In this document: piece after piece, positions 32,800 through 41,622 of the stretch
Layout: every line of letters begins with the position of its first letter
How positions within the stretch are numbered: the first letter of the stretch is position 1
Source: VFZN01 sp963709325
GTDB lineage: Bacteria > Acidobacteriota > Vicinamibacteria > Vicinamibacterales > UBA2999
Reading direction: 5' to 3'
Assembly: GCA_963709325.1 (NCBI GenBank)
Contig: CAVPVV010000003.1
Coordinates: 2,914,001-2,978,000, forward strand
Length of the DNA: 64,000 bases
The notes under the pieces: model-generated
What the model was told of the DNA's origin: nothing
What the model saw: only the letters and a program-made list of their open reading frames with translations
The model's database searches: none
Translations under genes and position numbers: made by a program

Positions 32800-35700
32800 G
32801 TGCCCTGGTTGTTTCTCCTGGCCTACACCTGTTCCGGGTTGGCCGGTCTCGTCTACGAAGTCACCTGGACGCGGCTGCTCACGCTCTACATCGGCCACAG
32901 CACCGCGGCCGCTTCCGCAGTCGTTGCGGCGTTCCTCGGCGGGCTGGCAATCGGCGCCGCCGCCGGCGGCGACTTCGCGGCCGGCTGGACGCGGCAACGC
33001 GCCGCCCGCGCTTACGTCGCACTGGAACTGTTCGTCGCCGTGGCCGCGCTGGCGCTGCCGCTGGCGGTCCGCACGCTCACGCCGCTGTTGGCGTGGGCAT
33101 ACGGCAGCGACGGCAGCGGGCTGTTTCCCGCCGTTCGTCTGCTCGTGTGCCTGCTCGTGGTGCTGGTTCCCGCGGCGGCGCTCGGCGCGACGTTCCCAAT
33201 GGCAATCCGCTGGTTTGCGAGTGAGAGCGGCCGCGCCGCGCGGCTGAGCGGCGCCCTTTACGCGCTGAACACGGCGGGGGCAGCGGTCGGCGCGATGCTG
33301 GCTGGTTTCGTGCTGATTCCCACGATTGGTCTTTCAGGCACGACGCTCGTCGGCGTGACGGGTTCGCTACTGGCGGCTACCGCGGTGTGGGTCGTGCAGC
33401 GCAGCGCGGCGAATGTCGAACGCTGGCAGCCAGTCGCCGGATTCCAGCCCGCCGCACGTCGAAGCAGATCTGGACGTGACTCCGCCGAGGTGCCCTCCGC
33501 GGCGAACGCGACTGACGGCGCCGACTACCGGTGGCTTGCGGCGATCGTATTGGGCGTGTCGGGCTTCGCGTCGCTCGCGCACGAGATTGCCTGGACGCGA
33601 ATTCTTGCCCTCGTCCTCGGCCCGACGACATACGCGTTTGCCGCAACGCTGGCCGCGGTGATCTCCGGTGTCGCGCTCGGCTCGGCCGCGGGATCGTGGC
33701 TCGTCGGCCGCACGCGCCACTACGGCGCCTGGCTGGCCGCGGTGCTGGCCGCCGGCGCGGTGACCGTCAGCTACACCTACTCGCTGGCCGGTGAGAGATT
33801 TCCGCGGCTGGTCGCCGAGCAGATGGCCGGAGCGGAGGAACCGTTCAACGAACTCCTGCGGCAGGGGCTGCTCCTCACCGCCGCCTTGATCGTTCCTACC
33901 GCTGCCTGCCTCGGCAGCGCATTTCCGCTCGCGCTGGCAATGGCCGGCGACGGGGCCGATGCCACGCGACGCTTCGGCGTCGTCTATGCGGTCAACACGA
34001 TCGGCGCGGTCATGGGCTCTCTTGCGGCTGGCTTCGTCCTCATCCCGCGGCTGGGACTTCAGGGCACACTTCAGGTGGCGAGCGGCGCGCTGGTCGCCGC
34101 TGCACTCGCGATTGTTGCTGGCGGTGAGCCGCGCTGGTCTCACCGTGTCGCCGGCCTGGCCGCGTCGGCGGCCGCAGTGCTCCTCCTCGTCTTTAGCGCC
34201 CCATGGGATCGCGAGCTGCTCGCGAGCGGGCCCTACATGTACGCGCCGTTCGTGCCTGGCGATCTCGATCTCACAACCCAACTCAAGGCCGGCAGACTGC
34301 TTTACTACCGCGAGGGCGCGTCGGCGACGGTGTCGGTGAAGCGTCTCACCGGTACCACGACGCTCGCGGTTGACGGAAAAGTGGACGCCTCGAACCGAGG
34401 CGACATGCTGACCCAGAAACTCATCGCGCACCTGCCGTTGCTCGTCCACGACGCTCCGCGGCGAGTCGCCATTGTCGGTCTCGGCAGCGGCGTCACCGCC
34501 GGCGCGGCGCTCACCCACCCGATCGAGCGGGCTGACGTGCTCGAGATCTCGCCGGAGGTGGTGGATGCCTCGGCGTTCTTCACCGACGAGAACCGCGGCG
34601 CACTCAAGGATCCGCGTCTTCACCTGATCGTCGGCGACGGCCGCTCGCACCTGCAGCTGTCCCGCGAGCGGTACGACGTCATCGTGTCCGAGCCATCGAA
34701 CCCGTGGATTGCAGGTGTCGCGGCGCTCTTCACGCGCGAGTTCTTCGCCGCAGCGCGGGACCGGCTCGCCCCTGGCGGCGTGCTGTGCCATTGGGCGAAC
34801 GCTTACAACATCAGCGAGCCCGACCTGCGCTCGATTGTGGCAACGTTCCAGTCGGTCTTCCCGGACGGCACGGTCTGGCTCGTCGGCAATGACGATGTCC
34901 TGATGCTCGGTTCAGACGGGCCGCTCGACGATCGGCTGTCGCGGCTGGCCGAGCACCTCGATCAGCCCGGCGTCCGCTCCGATCTCGCGTTGGTCGAGGT
35001 GCGCGATGCGTTCTCGATCCTCTCGCTCTTCGCCGCCGGTCCGGCCGCGCTCGCGTCGTACCTGCACGGCGTGCCGCTCCTCACCGACGACACCATGCGG
35101 CTCGAGTTTTCGGCGCCGCGAGAGCTCCATAACCGGCGGGCGGGAGACAATGTCGCCGCTTTGGTCGCTGCCGGCGAAGCCACAGCGGCGCCGCGTGCCG
35201 TTGCCGGCGTTCGTGCGCACGCGGGCGCGACCGAGTGGCGCAATCGGGGTGCGATGTTCTCCAAGGCCGACGTGTTCGGCCGCGCCAACGACGACTTCCT
35301 CACCGCCGTCGGCCAGGATCCTTCTGACCGCGAGGCGCTGGACGGTTTCGTTCGCACGGCGCTCGTCACCGGCCGGGCGGCCGAGGCGATCGCGAAACTG
35401 CGGGAGCGTCTCGGCGCAGCTGCCGCAGATCGTCCGCGCACGCTCGTCGCGCTCTCGAAACTGCAGGCGAGCTCAGGCGCGCGCGACGATGCGCTGACCA
35501 CCGCGCAGCGGGCGGCGGACCTGGCGCCGTCCGATCCGGCCGGGCACGAACAACTCGCGTCGCTGTATGCGGATGCCGGCGATACAGTGCGGCTCGATCA
35601 GGCTGTCCGCACGCTGCAATCGACCGCCGGCGAGGATGCCGCAGCCACGTTGTATTACGCGGCCGCGGCGCAGCTGCTCCACGGCAACCTGCCGCAGGCA

Positions 35701-35997
35701 ATGGTCCTGGCCGAGCGCGGCATCGGTTTTCATCCCGACTACGCGGCGCTCTACGACCTTGCCGGCGCGACCTACACGAAGCTCGGGCAGGTGTTTCGCG
35801 CCCGCTGGGCCTTCGACCAGTCACTGCGCTTCGACGCGCACGACAGCACTGCCTACGAGAATCTCGGCGTGCTGGCGTTCGAGGAGGGGAACTTGCCGGC
35901 GGCGCGCAACTACTTCGCCGAAGCCCTCTGGCTGAACCCAAGCTCCGCGGTGGCCCGGCAGGGCGTGCAGCGGGCGATGTCTGGCGCGCCTCGCTGA
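32800..35997 (+). CDS. MFS / spermidine synthase-like / TPR fusion protein
   Basis: A 1065-residue three-part fusion. Residues 1 to about 465 form a 12-helix MFS-like membrane domain in two halves ('LAYTCSGLAGLVYEVTWTRL' and again 'GVSGFASLAHEIAWTRILAL'). About 490-720 is a spermidine-synthase-type Rossmann domain ('LAVDGKVDASNRGDMLTQ', 'VAIVGLGSGVTAGAALTHP', 'DVIVSEPSNPWIAGVAALFT'). About 800-1065 is TPR-like ('AYENLGVLAFEEGNLPAARN'). The polyamine-binding acidic residues of true synthases are only partly evident ('SEPSNPW' in place of the usual D-x-x-D/P), so aminopropyl transfer is doubtful. GTG start at 32800 without a strong ribosome binding site. Confidence 0.88.
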   Translation: MPWLFLLAYTCSGLAGLVYEVTWTRLLTLYIGHSTAAASAVVAAFLGGLAIGAAAGGDFAAGWTRQRAARAYVALELFVAVAALALPLAVRTLTPLLAWAYGSDGSGLFPAVRLLVCLLVVLVPAAALGATFPMAIRWFASESGRAARLSGALYALNTAGAAVGAMLAGFVLIPTIGLSGTTLVGVTGSLLAATAVWVVQRSAANVERWQPVAGFQPAARRSRSGRDSAEVPSAANATDGADYRWLAAIVLGVSGFASLAHEIAWTRILALVLGPTTYAFAATLAAVISGVALGSAAGSWLVGRTRHYGAWLAAVLAAGAVTVSYTYSLAGERFPRLVAEQMAGAEEPFNELLRQGLLLTAALIVPTAACLGSAFPLALAMAGDGADATRRFGVVYAVNTIGAVMGSLAAGFVLIPRLGLQGTLQVASGALVAAALAIVAGGEPRWSHRVAGLAASAAAVLLLVFSAPWDRELLASGPYMYAPFVPGDLDLTTQLKAGRLLYYREGASATVSVKRLTGTTTLAVDGKVDASNRGDMLTQKLIAHLPLLVHDAPRRVAIVGLGSGVTAGAALTHPIERADVLEISPEVVDASAFFTDENRGALKDPRLHLIVGDGRSHLQLSRERYDVIVSEPSNPWIAGVAALFTREFFAAARDRLAPGGVLCHWANAYNISEPDLRSIVATFQSVFPDGTVWLVGNDDVLMLGSDGPLDDRLSRLAEHLDQPGVRSDLALVEVRDAFSILSLFAAGPAALASYLHGVPLLTDDTMRLEFSAPRELHNRRAGDNVAALVAAGEATAAPRAVAGVRAHAGATEWRNRGAMFSKADVFGRANDDFLTAVGQDPSDREALDGFVRTALVTGRAAEAIAKLRERLGAAAADRPRTLVALSKLQASSGARDDALTTAQRAADLAPSDPAGHEQLASLYADAGDTVRLDQAVRTLQSTAGEDAAATLYYAAAAQLLHGNLPQAMVLAERGIGFHPDYAALYDLAGATYTKLGQVFRARWAFDQSLRFDAHDSTAYENLGVLAFEEGNLPAARNYFAEALWLNPSSAVARQGVQRAMSGAPR

Positions 35998-36001
35998 AGC
36001 G

Positions 36002-36544
36002 CTAACCAGGTGTCTCGGTCGACGCAGTGATTTCAACCACGTACATCGGCTCGCGCCGATACCGCGATCGCCGGGTGCCGAGCAGCCGTACGGCGTCGAG
36101 GCCGGCGTCGTTGAACAGACGCGTGAGGCTGCGGCGACTCAGCGGATAGGGAATCCACGGATTGCCGGCGTCCGTGTCGTACTCGACAATGATGAAGCGT
36201 GGCTGCGTCATCGCCGCGGCGGCCCGTCGGATGAACGCCGGCTGGCCGGCGACGTAGTGCAGCGCGTTGGCCAGCATCACGCCGTCGGGCGCGTCGAATG
36301 GCCAGGGAAGACGCGTGAAATCGGCGGCGTGCGTGGCGATCGCCACGCTGCCATGCTGCCGGGGAATCGCACCAAGGGCCGCGGCGTCGCGATCAACGGC
36401 GTGAATCACGCTGCCAGCCGGCAGCAAGGTGGCCAGGGCGACGGTGAACGTGCCGTCGCCGCAGCCAAGGTCCGCCCACGTTTCGGGCCGTGTTCCGGAG
36501 CGTCGCGCCGGGCCAATCAAATCCGCAGCTTCGCCGACCGTCAT
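36002..36544 (-). CDS. Class I SAM-dependent methyltransferase
   Basis: A 180-residue small-molecule-type methyltransferase: 'TWADLGCGDGTFTVALATLL' (motif I), 'VIHAVDRDAAALGAIP' (acidic end of beta-2), 'DGVMLANALHYVAGQPAFIR' (motif IV/V). The C-terminal part ('YPLSRRSLTRLFNDAGLDAV') resembles the ubiE-like group. It begins three bases after the stop of the RNB exonuclease, so the two form a tight operon. RNA methylation is a plausible but unproven link. Confidence 0.85.
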   Translation of the reverse strand: MTVGEAADLIGPARRSGTRPETWADLGCGDGTFTVALATLLPAGSVIHAVDRDAAALGAIPRQHGSVAIATHAADFTRLPWPFDAPDGVMLANALHYVAGQPAFIRRAAAAMTQPRFIIVEYDTDAGNPWIPYPLSRRSLTRLFNDAGLDAVRLLGTRRSRYRREPMYVVEITASTETPG

Positions 36545-36547
36545 CGA

Positions 36548-38029
36548 TCAACGCGCGAAGTCGATGAAGCCGCGGTCGACGTCCACTGATACCAGCCGAA
36601 CCTGAAGCCGATCGCCGACATCCACACCTGCGAAGCCGGACACCAGCCGTCCCTCGACCGGCCGCCGGGCGAGCCGCACCCACGTGCCCTTGCTCGAGGC
36701 GCCGGTGACGATAGCCTCGAAGCGCTCGCCGATGTGATCCTGCAGCAGCATTGCCGCCGCCGACTTGGCGACCTGCCGCTCGACCTTGTTCGCGGCGTCT
36801 TCCTGCTTCGTCAGGTGGGTGGCGATCGCGTCGAGCTCGTCGAATCGGTAGGGCGCTGAGGCGCGGTCGATCGCGGCTTTCAGCAGGCGCTGGGTCACCA
36901 GGTCGCCGTAACGCCGGTTTGGCGCGGTTGAATGGGCGTAGTCCTTCACCGCCAGGCCGAAGTGGCCAGGCGCCGCGGCGCCGGGAGGCTCGGCCACGTA
37001 CTCCCCCGAACCGAGCAGTTTGACGACCGTCAGGGACAGGTCCTGGTAGCGCTCGGGATCCGCGGCGCGGCGGCGCTGCAGGAAGGCATCGAGCGCTGCC
37101 GGATCAGGCTCGGCCGGCAGCGTGTCACCGGACTCGCGGGCCAACGCTTCGATCCGGTCCCATCGCTTCGGTGAACGCACCACGCGGCGAATCGATGGGA
37201 ACCCGTGCTCGGCGAGGAACCGTGCCGTGACGCCGTTGGCGGCGATCATGAAGTCCTCGATCAGCTCCTTGGCACGGTTGCGGCCTTCCGCCTGCAGATC
37301 GCGGATGTCGTCGCCGTCGAATACCGGACGGGTCTGCGTCGTTTCGAGATCGAGGGCACCGAGGCGGTGGCGCTCGGCGCGAAGCCGCTGAGCCACGGCG
37401 TCCTGAGCGCGGAGGTTCTCGTCGAGGCCGGGCACTGCGGCGATCGACCGTGGCGGCGGTGCCTGTCCCTCGAGCCAGGCGCCGACGCTGCTGTAGGCGA
37501 GCTTGGCCTGGTTACGGACGCGCGCCCGCAGCACCGAAGACGCCGAGACGACCCCGTCACGTCCAACCGTCAGCGAGACTACGACCGCTTGACGAATCTG
37601 GTCGTCGTTGAGAGACGTCAGATCGGTCGAGAGCGGCGGCGGCAGCATCGGAAAGATCTGCGCCGTCGTGTAGACGGACGTCGTGTTATGGCCCGCGTGC
37701 TCGTCCAGTGCGGTTGCCGGCTTGACGAGCACGTCCACGTCGGCGATCGCCACCAGCACGGTGGCCGTGTCGGCCTGCTGATCTGACGCGACCGTCAGCT
37801 GATCGAGGTCTCGCGAGTCGTCATTGTCGATCGAGCACCACGGCAGCGCGGTCAGATCGCGGATTCCATCGCGATCGCCATCGTCTGGATGCGGTTGACC
37901 GGCACGGAGGGCGTTGACCTCGGCGATGGCCGTTGAAGAGAAGTCTGGGAGCAGCCCGCGCTCCAGCATGACGCGGTGCGCGATGTGCTGAAGCCGGGAG
38001 CGATGCGAGCCGGAGGACCGTTGGGACAC
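36548..38029 (-). CDS. RNB-domain exoribonuclease (RNase II/R family)
   Basis: A 493-residue 3'-5' exoribonuclease of the RNB family. The catalytic signature is present ('CSIDNDDSRDLDQLTVAS', with the Asp cluster that binds Mg, then 'VLVAIADVDVLVKPATALDE') along with 'YAHSTAPNRRYGDLVTQRLL' with the conserved Arg/Asp near the active site. Compared with RNase R it lacks N-terminal cold-shock domains; the C-terminus ('EAIVTGASSKGTWVRLARRP') looks like a short S1-type barrel. Start is GTG at 38029. Upstream member of the operon with the methyltransferase. Confidence 0.9.
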   Translation of the reverse strand: MSQRSSGSHRSRLQHIAHRVMLERGLLPDFSSTAIAEVNALRAGQPHPDDGDRDGIRDLTALPWCSIDNDDSRDLDQLTVASDQQADTATVLVAIADVDVLVKPATALDEHAGHNTTSVYTTAQIFPMLPPPLSTDLTSLNDDQIRQAVVVSLTVGRDGVVSASSVLRARVRNQAKLAYSSVGAWLEGQAPPPRSIAAVPGLDENLRAQDAVAQRLRAERHRLGALDLETTQTRPVFDGDDIRDLQAEGRNRAKELIEDFMIAANGVTARFLAEHGFPSIRRVVRSPKRWDRIEALARESGDTLPAEPDPAALDAFLQRRRAADPERYQDLSLTVVKLLGSGEYVAEPPGAAAPGHFGLAVKDYAHSTAPNRRYGDLVTQRLLKAAIDRASAPYRFDELDAIATHLTKQEDAANKVERQVAKSAAAMLLQDHIGERFEAIVTGASSKGTWVRLARRPVEGRLVSGFAGVDVGDRLQVRLVSVDVDRGFIDFAR

Positions 38030-38091
38030 ATGCCATCGTAACGTGTCGCGGCATTTCCCCGTTGTTCACCGGTCCGCCGTCCCTGACACGC

Positions 38092-38391
38092 TCAGGCGCG
38101 GCCCGACATCTTGGCGATCCACCAGCGCAGCCCGACGAGCAGGAACCGCCAGTCCGTGAAGAACTCCGGCGGCTTGTGCTCGACGGCGTGACCGACGAAC
38201 TGGAAGATCCAGCCGGACACGAACAGCACAGCGGCCGCGATCGCCAGGGGAGAGAACCAGAGGCCGGCAAGCGCAAGCGGGATCGAGATCACGATCAGCG
38301 GAATGCCCACCGTGTGGCAGGCCCGGTTCACCGGATGCTGATGGCTCTCCGAGTACTGCCGGATCCACTCTTCCCAGGTGCGGCCACCCAT
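38092..38391 (-). CDS. Mpo1-like (DUF962) membrane protein
   Basis: A 99-residue protein with two hydrophobic helices ('IPLIVISIPLALAGLWFSPL' and 'AIAAAVLFVSGWIFQFVGHA'). Family signatures are 'YSESHQHPVNRACHTVGIPL' and 'GHAVEHKPPEFFTDWRFLL', the His/Asn pattern of Mpo1 (yeast 2-hydroxy fatty acid dioxygenase). Fe-dependent alpha-oxidation of fatty acids is possible but untested in bacteria of this type. ATG 38391 is chosen because GGAGG precedes it; a GTG two codons earlier is less likely. Confidence 0.85.
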   Translation of the reverse strand: MGGRTWEEWIRQYSESHQHPVNRACHTVGIPLIVISIPLALAGLWFSPLAIAAAVLFVSGWIFQFVGHAVEHKPPEFFTDWRFLLVGLRWWIAKMSGRA

Positions 38392-38494
38392 CGCCACCTC
38401 CGTTCACAAGCCTAGCCGAGCTGCTCACGAGATTACACGCGTGAAAGTGGCCCTGCCGGTGAGTGGTGATAGGTTGCGAATGAGGGTGTGCAAA

Positions 38495-39088
38495 ATGCCA
38501 CGTTCATCTCATCCGTTCAGTCGGCTCTTCGTTATCCTCTTCGCCACGTCGCTGGCGTGCGCGTTCCCCAGGCAGGCAGCGGCACAGGCGTACATCAGCC
38601 CGTTCCTCGGCTACAACTTCAGCGGCGACGCCGGGTGCCCGCAGATTACCCAGTGCGAGAACAAGAACCTGAACTGGGGCGCGTCACTAGGGGCGACCAA
38701 TGCGGTCGTCGGCTTCGAGCTCGATGCCGGCTATACCAGCCATTTCTTCGGCGAGGCGAACTCCTACGACGTCAGCGTTCTCACCTTCATGGGCAACTTC
38801 CTCTTCTCGCCGCGGTTCGGACCGATCCAGCCCTACGGCCTGTTCGGCCTGGGGATCATCAGGACGACGAACGATCTCTCGCAGATCGGCGGCGTCAACG
38901 AGTCTTCCAACGAGTTCGGTTCGGACGCCGGAGGCGGGTTGATGATTCACTTCTCACAGCACGTCGGGATTCGCGGTGACGTGCGCTACTTCTACACGTT
39001 CGACGCGCTGGATATCCTTGGCATCGGAAACAACACGCAGAAGCTGGACTTCGCCCGTGTGTCGGGCGGGCTCGTGTTTCGATTCTGA
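38495..39088 (+). CDS. Outer-membrane beta-barrel protein
   Basis: A 197-residue exported protein with signal peptide ('LFVILFATSLACAFPRQAAA') and an eight-strand OmpA/OmpW-like barrel pattern: 'YISPFLGYNFSGDAG', 'VVGFELDAGYTSHFFGEA', 'VLTFMGNFLFSPRFGPIQPY', 'IRGDVRYFYTFDALD' and a final 'RVSGGLVFRF' strand ending in Phe. Two Cys in 'GCPQITQCEN' near the first loop may form a disulfide. Start 38495 is preferred because GAGGG lies eight bases upstream. Function (porin, adhesin or structural) unknown. Confidence 0.8.
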   Translation: MPRSSHPFSRLFVILFATSLACAFPRQAAAQAYISPFLGYNFSGDAGCPQITQCENKNLNWGASLGATNAVVGFELDAGYTSHFFGEANSYDVSVLTFMGNFLFSPRFGPIQPYGLFGLGIIRTTNDLSQIGGVNESSNEFGSDAGGGLMIHFSQHVGIRGDVRYFYTFDALDILGIGNNTQKLDFARVSGGLVFRF

Positions 39089-39099
39089 CACCGCCCGCT

Positions 39100-39939
39100 T
39101 CACCGGCTCGCGCGACGCGCCTCCGGCCAGCGGGCGATGACATCGGGCGTGAACCGGCGCAGGCCGCGCAGTGCCGCGAGCACGCGCCGCCTGCGTCGCT
39201 CGCGGCTTGCGTCCCACGGGAACCCGTAGCCTTCGCGGATGCCGGGCGGAAGCGAGCCGACCGTGACCAGCTCGCCCGCGTACTGAAACGGCCATATCAG
39301 GCGGCCGAACGCAGGGCGGAGGACCGCTGGCGCCAGGGCCCGTGCCTCGGCGCCGACGACGATGCGGCCGCACCCGATTTCCGATCGCATGTAGTCCTGC
39401 AGGTGCTGCCAGGTAAGAGGGATGTCGCTCTCCCTCGCGCCGAGGGCCACCGCAAACGAGGCCGTCTCGCGGCAATACCGATCTCGATCTTCCGGGGAAA
39501 ACGGCGGCAGCACGTGCTCCAGGACGCGGATGTGCGAGTCCACGAGCGTGGCCTGGACCCACAACAGCAGCGCCGGATCGTGTGCCGAATAGCGGGTGCC
39601 GGCGCGATATCCGCCGGTGGCACGCGGCAGCGCGCCGTTGACCCGATCGTGAACGCTGAGAATCGCGCGGAGCACGGCGTCCGCCTCCGGGTCGGTCCCG
39701 AAGGTCAGTCGCCGCATGGCGCTGACGGTGGCGTGCAGGCGCGCCAGCGGCGCGATCGGAGAGCCGCGGAAGTTGCTGTGCGCGGCCACGCCCGCGGCGA
39801 CGAGCGGGTGCGCGAACTGCAGCAGGATGGCGCGCGGCCAGGCCAGCAGCGCGATGCGCTCGCCGGTAATCGTCCAGGTGATCCCGCCAGGGTGCGGCCT
39901 CTCCACTCGTTCATTCTGCCCTCGAGCGAAGGATCCCAT
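39100..39939 (-). CDS. MpaB-family (DUF2236) oxygenase-like protein
   Basis: A 279-residue protein of the DUF2236/MpaB family: 'WTITGERIALLAWPRAILLQ', 'FAHPLVAAGVAAHSNF' and 'YSAHDPALLLWVQATLVDSH'. Members include latex-cleaving oxygenases (haem b) and fungal MpaB. The conserved Arg-x-x-L-x-Q-x-x-H-P motif and the D-P-x-x-L-x-W-V motif are here. Substrate unknown. ATG 39939 is used rather than GTG at 39948. Divergent, 17 bases from the next gene, so both promoters must overlap the coding ends. Confidence 0.85.
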   Translation of the reverse strand: MGSFARGQNERVERPHPGGITWTITGERIALLAWPRAILLQFAHPLVAAGVAAHSNFRGSPIAPLARLHATVSAMRRLTFGTDPEADAVLRAILSVHDRVNGALPRATGGYRAGTRYSAHDPALLLWVQATLVDSHIRVLEHVLPPFSPEDRDRYCRETASFAVALGARESDIPLTWQHLQDYMRSEIGCGRIVVGAEARALAPAVLRPAFGRLIWPFQYAGELVTVGSLPPGIREGYGFPWDASRERRRRRVLAALRGLRRFTPDVIARWPEARRASR

Positions 39940-39956
39940 CGAGTACACTCGGCCGC

Positions 39957-41159
39957 ATGCGAATCCCGCTTCGTCGCACCCTGACGGCAGCGCTGGCGGT
40001 AATCACGTTCGGCCTTGTCGCGACGATGGCCCAGCAGCGGCCCGACAATCCGTTTCCGGGCGGCACCAACCCCGACGGTTCGCTACGGCCGACGCCGCCG
40101 CTCAACCGACTCTTCACGCAGGATGCCTACACGGAATACGCGATTCTCGAGCCCGGCAGCGAGTCGTTCAGGATCCGCTTCCTGCCCGAGGAAACGCGCG
40201 CCGGCGCCACTGAGCTGGTCAACGCGACGCGCGGCGGCAGCGAAGGCTCGGGGATCGAGGTCTACGACCCGCGCACCGGCAAGGCCCTCCCGTTCACCTA
40301 CGAGCAAGATCCGAAGGATCCCGAGACCCACGCGATACACGCGAAGCTGCCGATTCCGGTTCCGGCCGGCGGCATTGGACGGGTTCTGATCTACAAAACC
40401 TACAAGGACCCGCGCACCTACACGATGCACGGAGAGGACATTGTCTGGGTGCGAAGCCTGAGCGGTTACCGCCTCGGTGTCCTCCTGCCGAAGGGCTTTA
40501 CCTTCCTGTCCTCGAACGTTGCCGCGCAGCTCTCGACGACGAGCGACGGCCGGCTGAAGCTGGCGTTTGCCAACCCGAGCGGTCAGAGCAACCCTGTGAC
40601 CATCCACGCCCGCCGCACGACGATAGCCTTTCCGCCTACTCCGGGCGACGACGTGTTTTTCGATGACGTGAAGACGCTCTACGACCTGGGTGCGCCGGAG
40701 ACACACACGATCGCCGTCGACCAGAGCTATAGCGACTACCGGAAAGGCGGTCGTGCGTCGCTCGACACGCTGTCCTACCTGCCGCTTCGCGATCTGAAGG
40801 TCACCGACCTCGACACCGCGAAGACGCTGCCACCCGCCAAGAGCGGCAACGCCACCAACATTGCCCTGGAGGTTCCGATCGAGAACGAGAAGCAGAGTGT
40901 GCACCTCCGCCTCACCGGGACGCTGGTCGATCCCGCCTACACCCTCGAGCGCGGCGAGCTCGTGTTCGCGCGCACGCTGAAGGGGCTGCGCAACACCATT
41001 CTGCTGCCCGAAGGATATGAGGTGTCGGCGGTGTCGCAGTCCGGCACGATCGGCAAATACAACGGCCGGACGTTCGTGGCGCTGATCAACCTGAACGCCG
41101 AGAACCAATACGCGGTCCGCATCCACGCGCGACGCGCCGGAGCGTCATCGGACCGGTAA
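39957..41159 (+). CDS. Exported protein of unknown function
   Basis: A 400-residue protein with a signal peptide ('LTAALAVITFGLVATMAQ'). The mature part is beta-rich with repeated strand patterns: 'YAILEPGSESFRIRFLPEET', 'VYDPRTGKALPFTYEQDPKD', 'RVLIYKTYKDPRTYTMHGED', 'SLSGYRLGVLLPKGFTFLSS', then an echo 'LKGLRNTILLPEGYEVSAVS', suggesting a duplicated Ig-like or jelly-roll domain. No catalytic motif recognised. Confidence 0.7.
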   Translation: MRIPLRRTLTAALAVITFGLVATMAQQRPDNPFPGGTNPDGSLRPTPPLNRLFTQDAYTEYAILEPGSESFRIRFLPEETRAGATELVNATRGGSEGSGIEVYDPRTGKALPFTYEQDPKDPETHAIHAKLPIPVPAGGIGRVLIYKTYKDPRTYTMHGEDIVWVRSLSGYRLGVLLPKGFTFLSSNVAAQLSTTSDGRLKLAFANPSGQSNPVTIHARRTTIAFPPTPGDDVFFDDVKTLYDLGAPETHTIAVDQSYSDYRKGGRASLDTLSYLPLRDLKVTDLDTAKTLPPAKSGNATNIALEVPIENEKQSVHLRLTGTLVDPAYTLERGELVFARTLKGLRNTILLPEGYEVSAVSQSGTIGKYNGRTFVALINLNAENQYAVRIHARRAGASSDR

Positions 41160-41177
41160 TCCGCCGCGCCTTCGAAA

Positions 41178-41591
41178 TCAGGCGCGTTCGATCCGCAGCG
41201 GCTGCGCTCCCTGCCAGAGCACGAGCCGGCCGATCTCGGGCAGGTGTTCCAGGCCGGAGGTGATCGTCAGGAAGTGGTTGCCGGCCAGCGATCCGGCCTT
41301 GCTGGCGAAGTGGGTCCGGCCGTAGGCGATCAGCAGCTCCGTCTCGCTCACGCCCCCTGGATACCACAGCACTTCGCCGGGATGCGGATAGGTCGTGGCG
41401 TTCTCAGGCGCGACGCCGATCGAGAGGTCGCCAAGCGGCGCCCACACCGCTTCGCCGCTCCAGCGAACGTGAATCACCTGGCTCGTGAACGGCAGCAGGC
41501 CGCGGAAGGCCGCGCATGTCAGCGGCGCGGCGTCCGACTCGAAGCTGGCTTCCAGGCGGTACGGGCCAAGGCTGACTACGACATCTGACAT
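41178..41591 (-). CDS. DUF3830 family protein (cyclophilin-like fold)
   Basis: A 137-residue protein matching DUF3830: 'APLTCAAFRGLLPFTSQVIH', 'RWSGEAVWAPLGDL', 'YPHPGEVLWYPGGVSETELL', 'AYGRTHFASKAGSLAGNHF'. The fold is cyclophilin-like. GGAGGGCCC precedes the ATG at 41591. It follows the M20 amidohydrolase by 31 bases on the same strand; DUF3830 genes are often found next to hydantoinase/carbamoylase-type genes, which supports a role in the same amide or ureide pathway, perhaps as substrate-binding or accessory protein. Confidence 0.85.
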   Translation of the reverse strand: MSDVVVSLGPYRLEASFESDAAPLTCAAFRGLLPFTSQVIHVRWSGEAVWAPLGDLSIGVAPENATTYPHPGEVLWYPGGVSETELLIAYGRTHFASKAGSLAGNHFLTITSGLEHLPEIGRLVLWQGAQPLRIERA

Positions 41592-41622
41592 GGGCCCTCC
41601 TGCATCGGCGACACGGCTCGCT

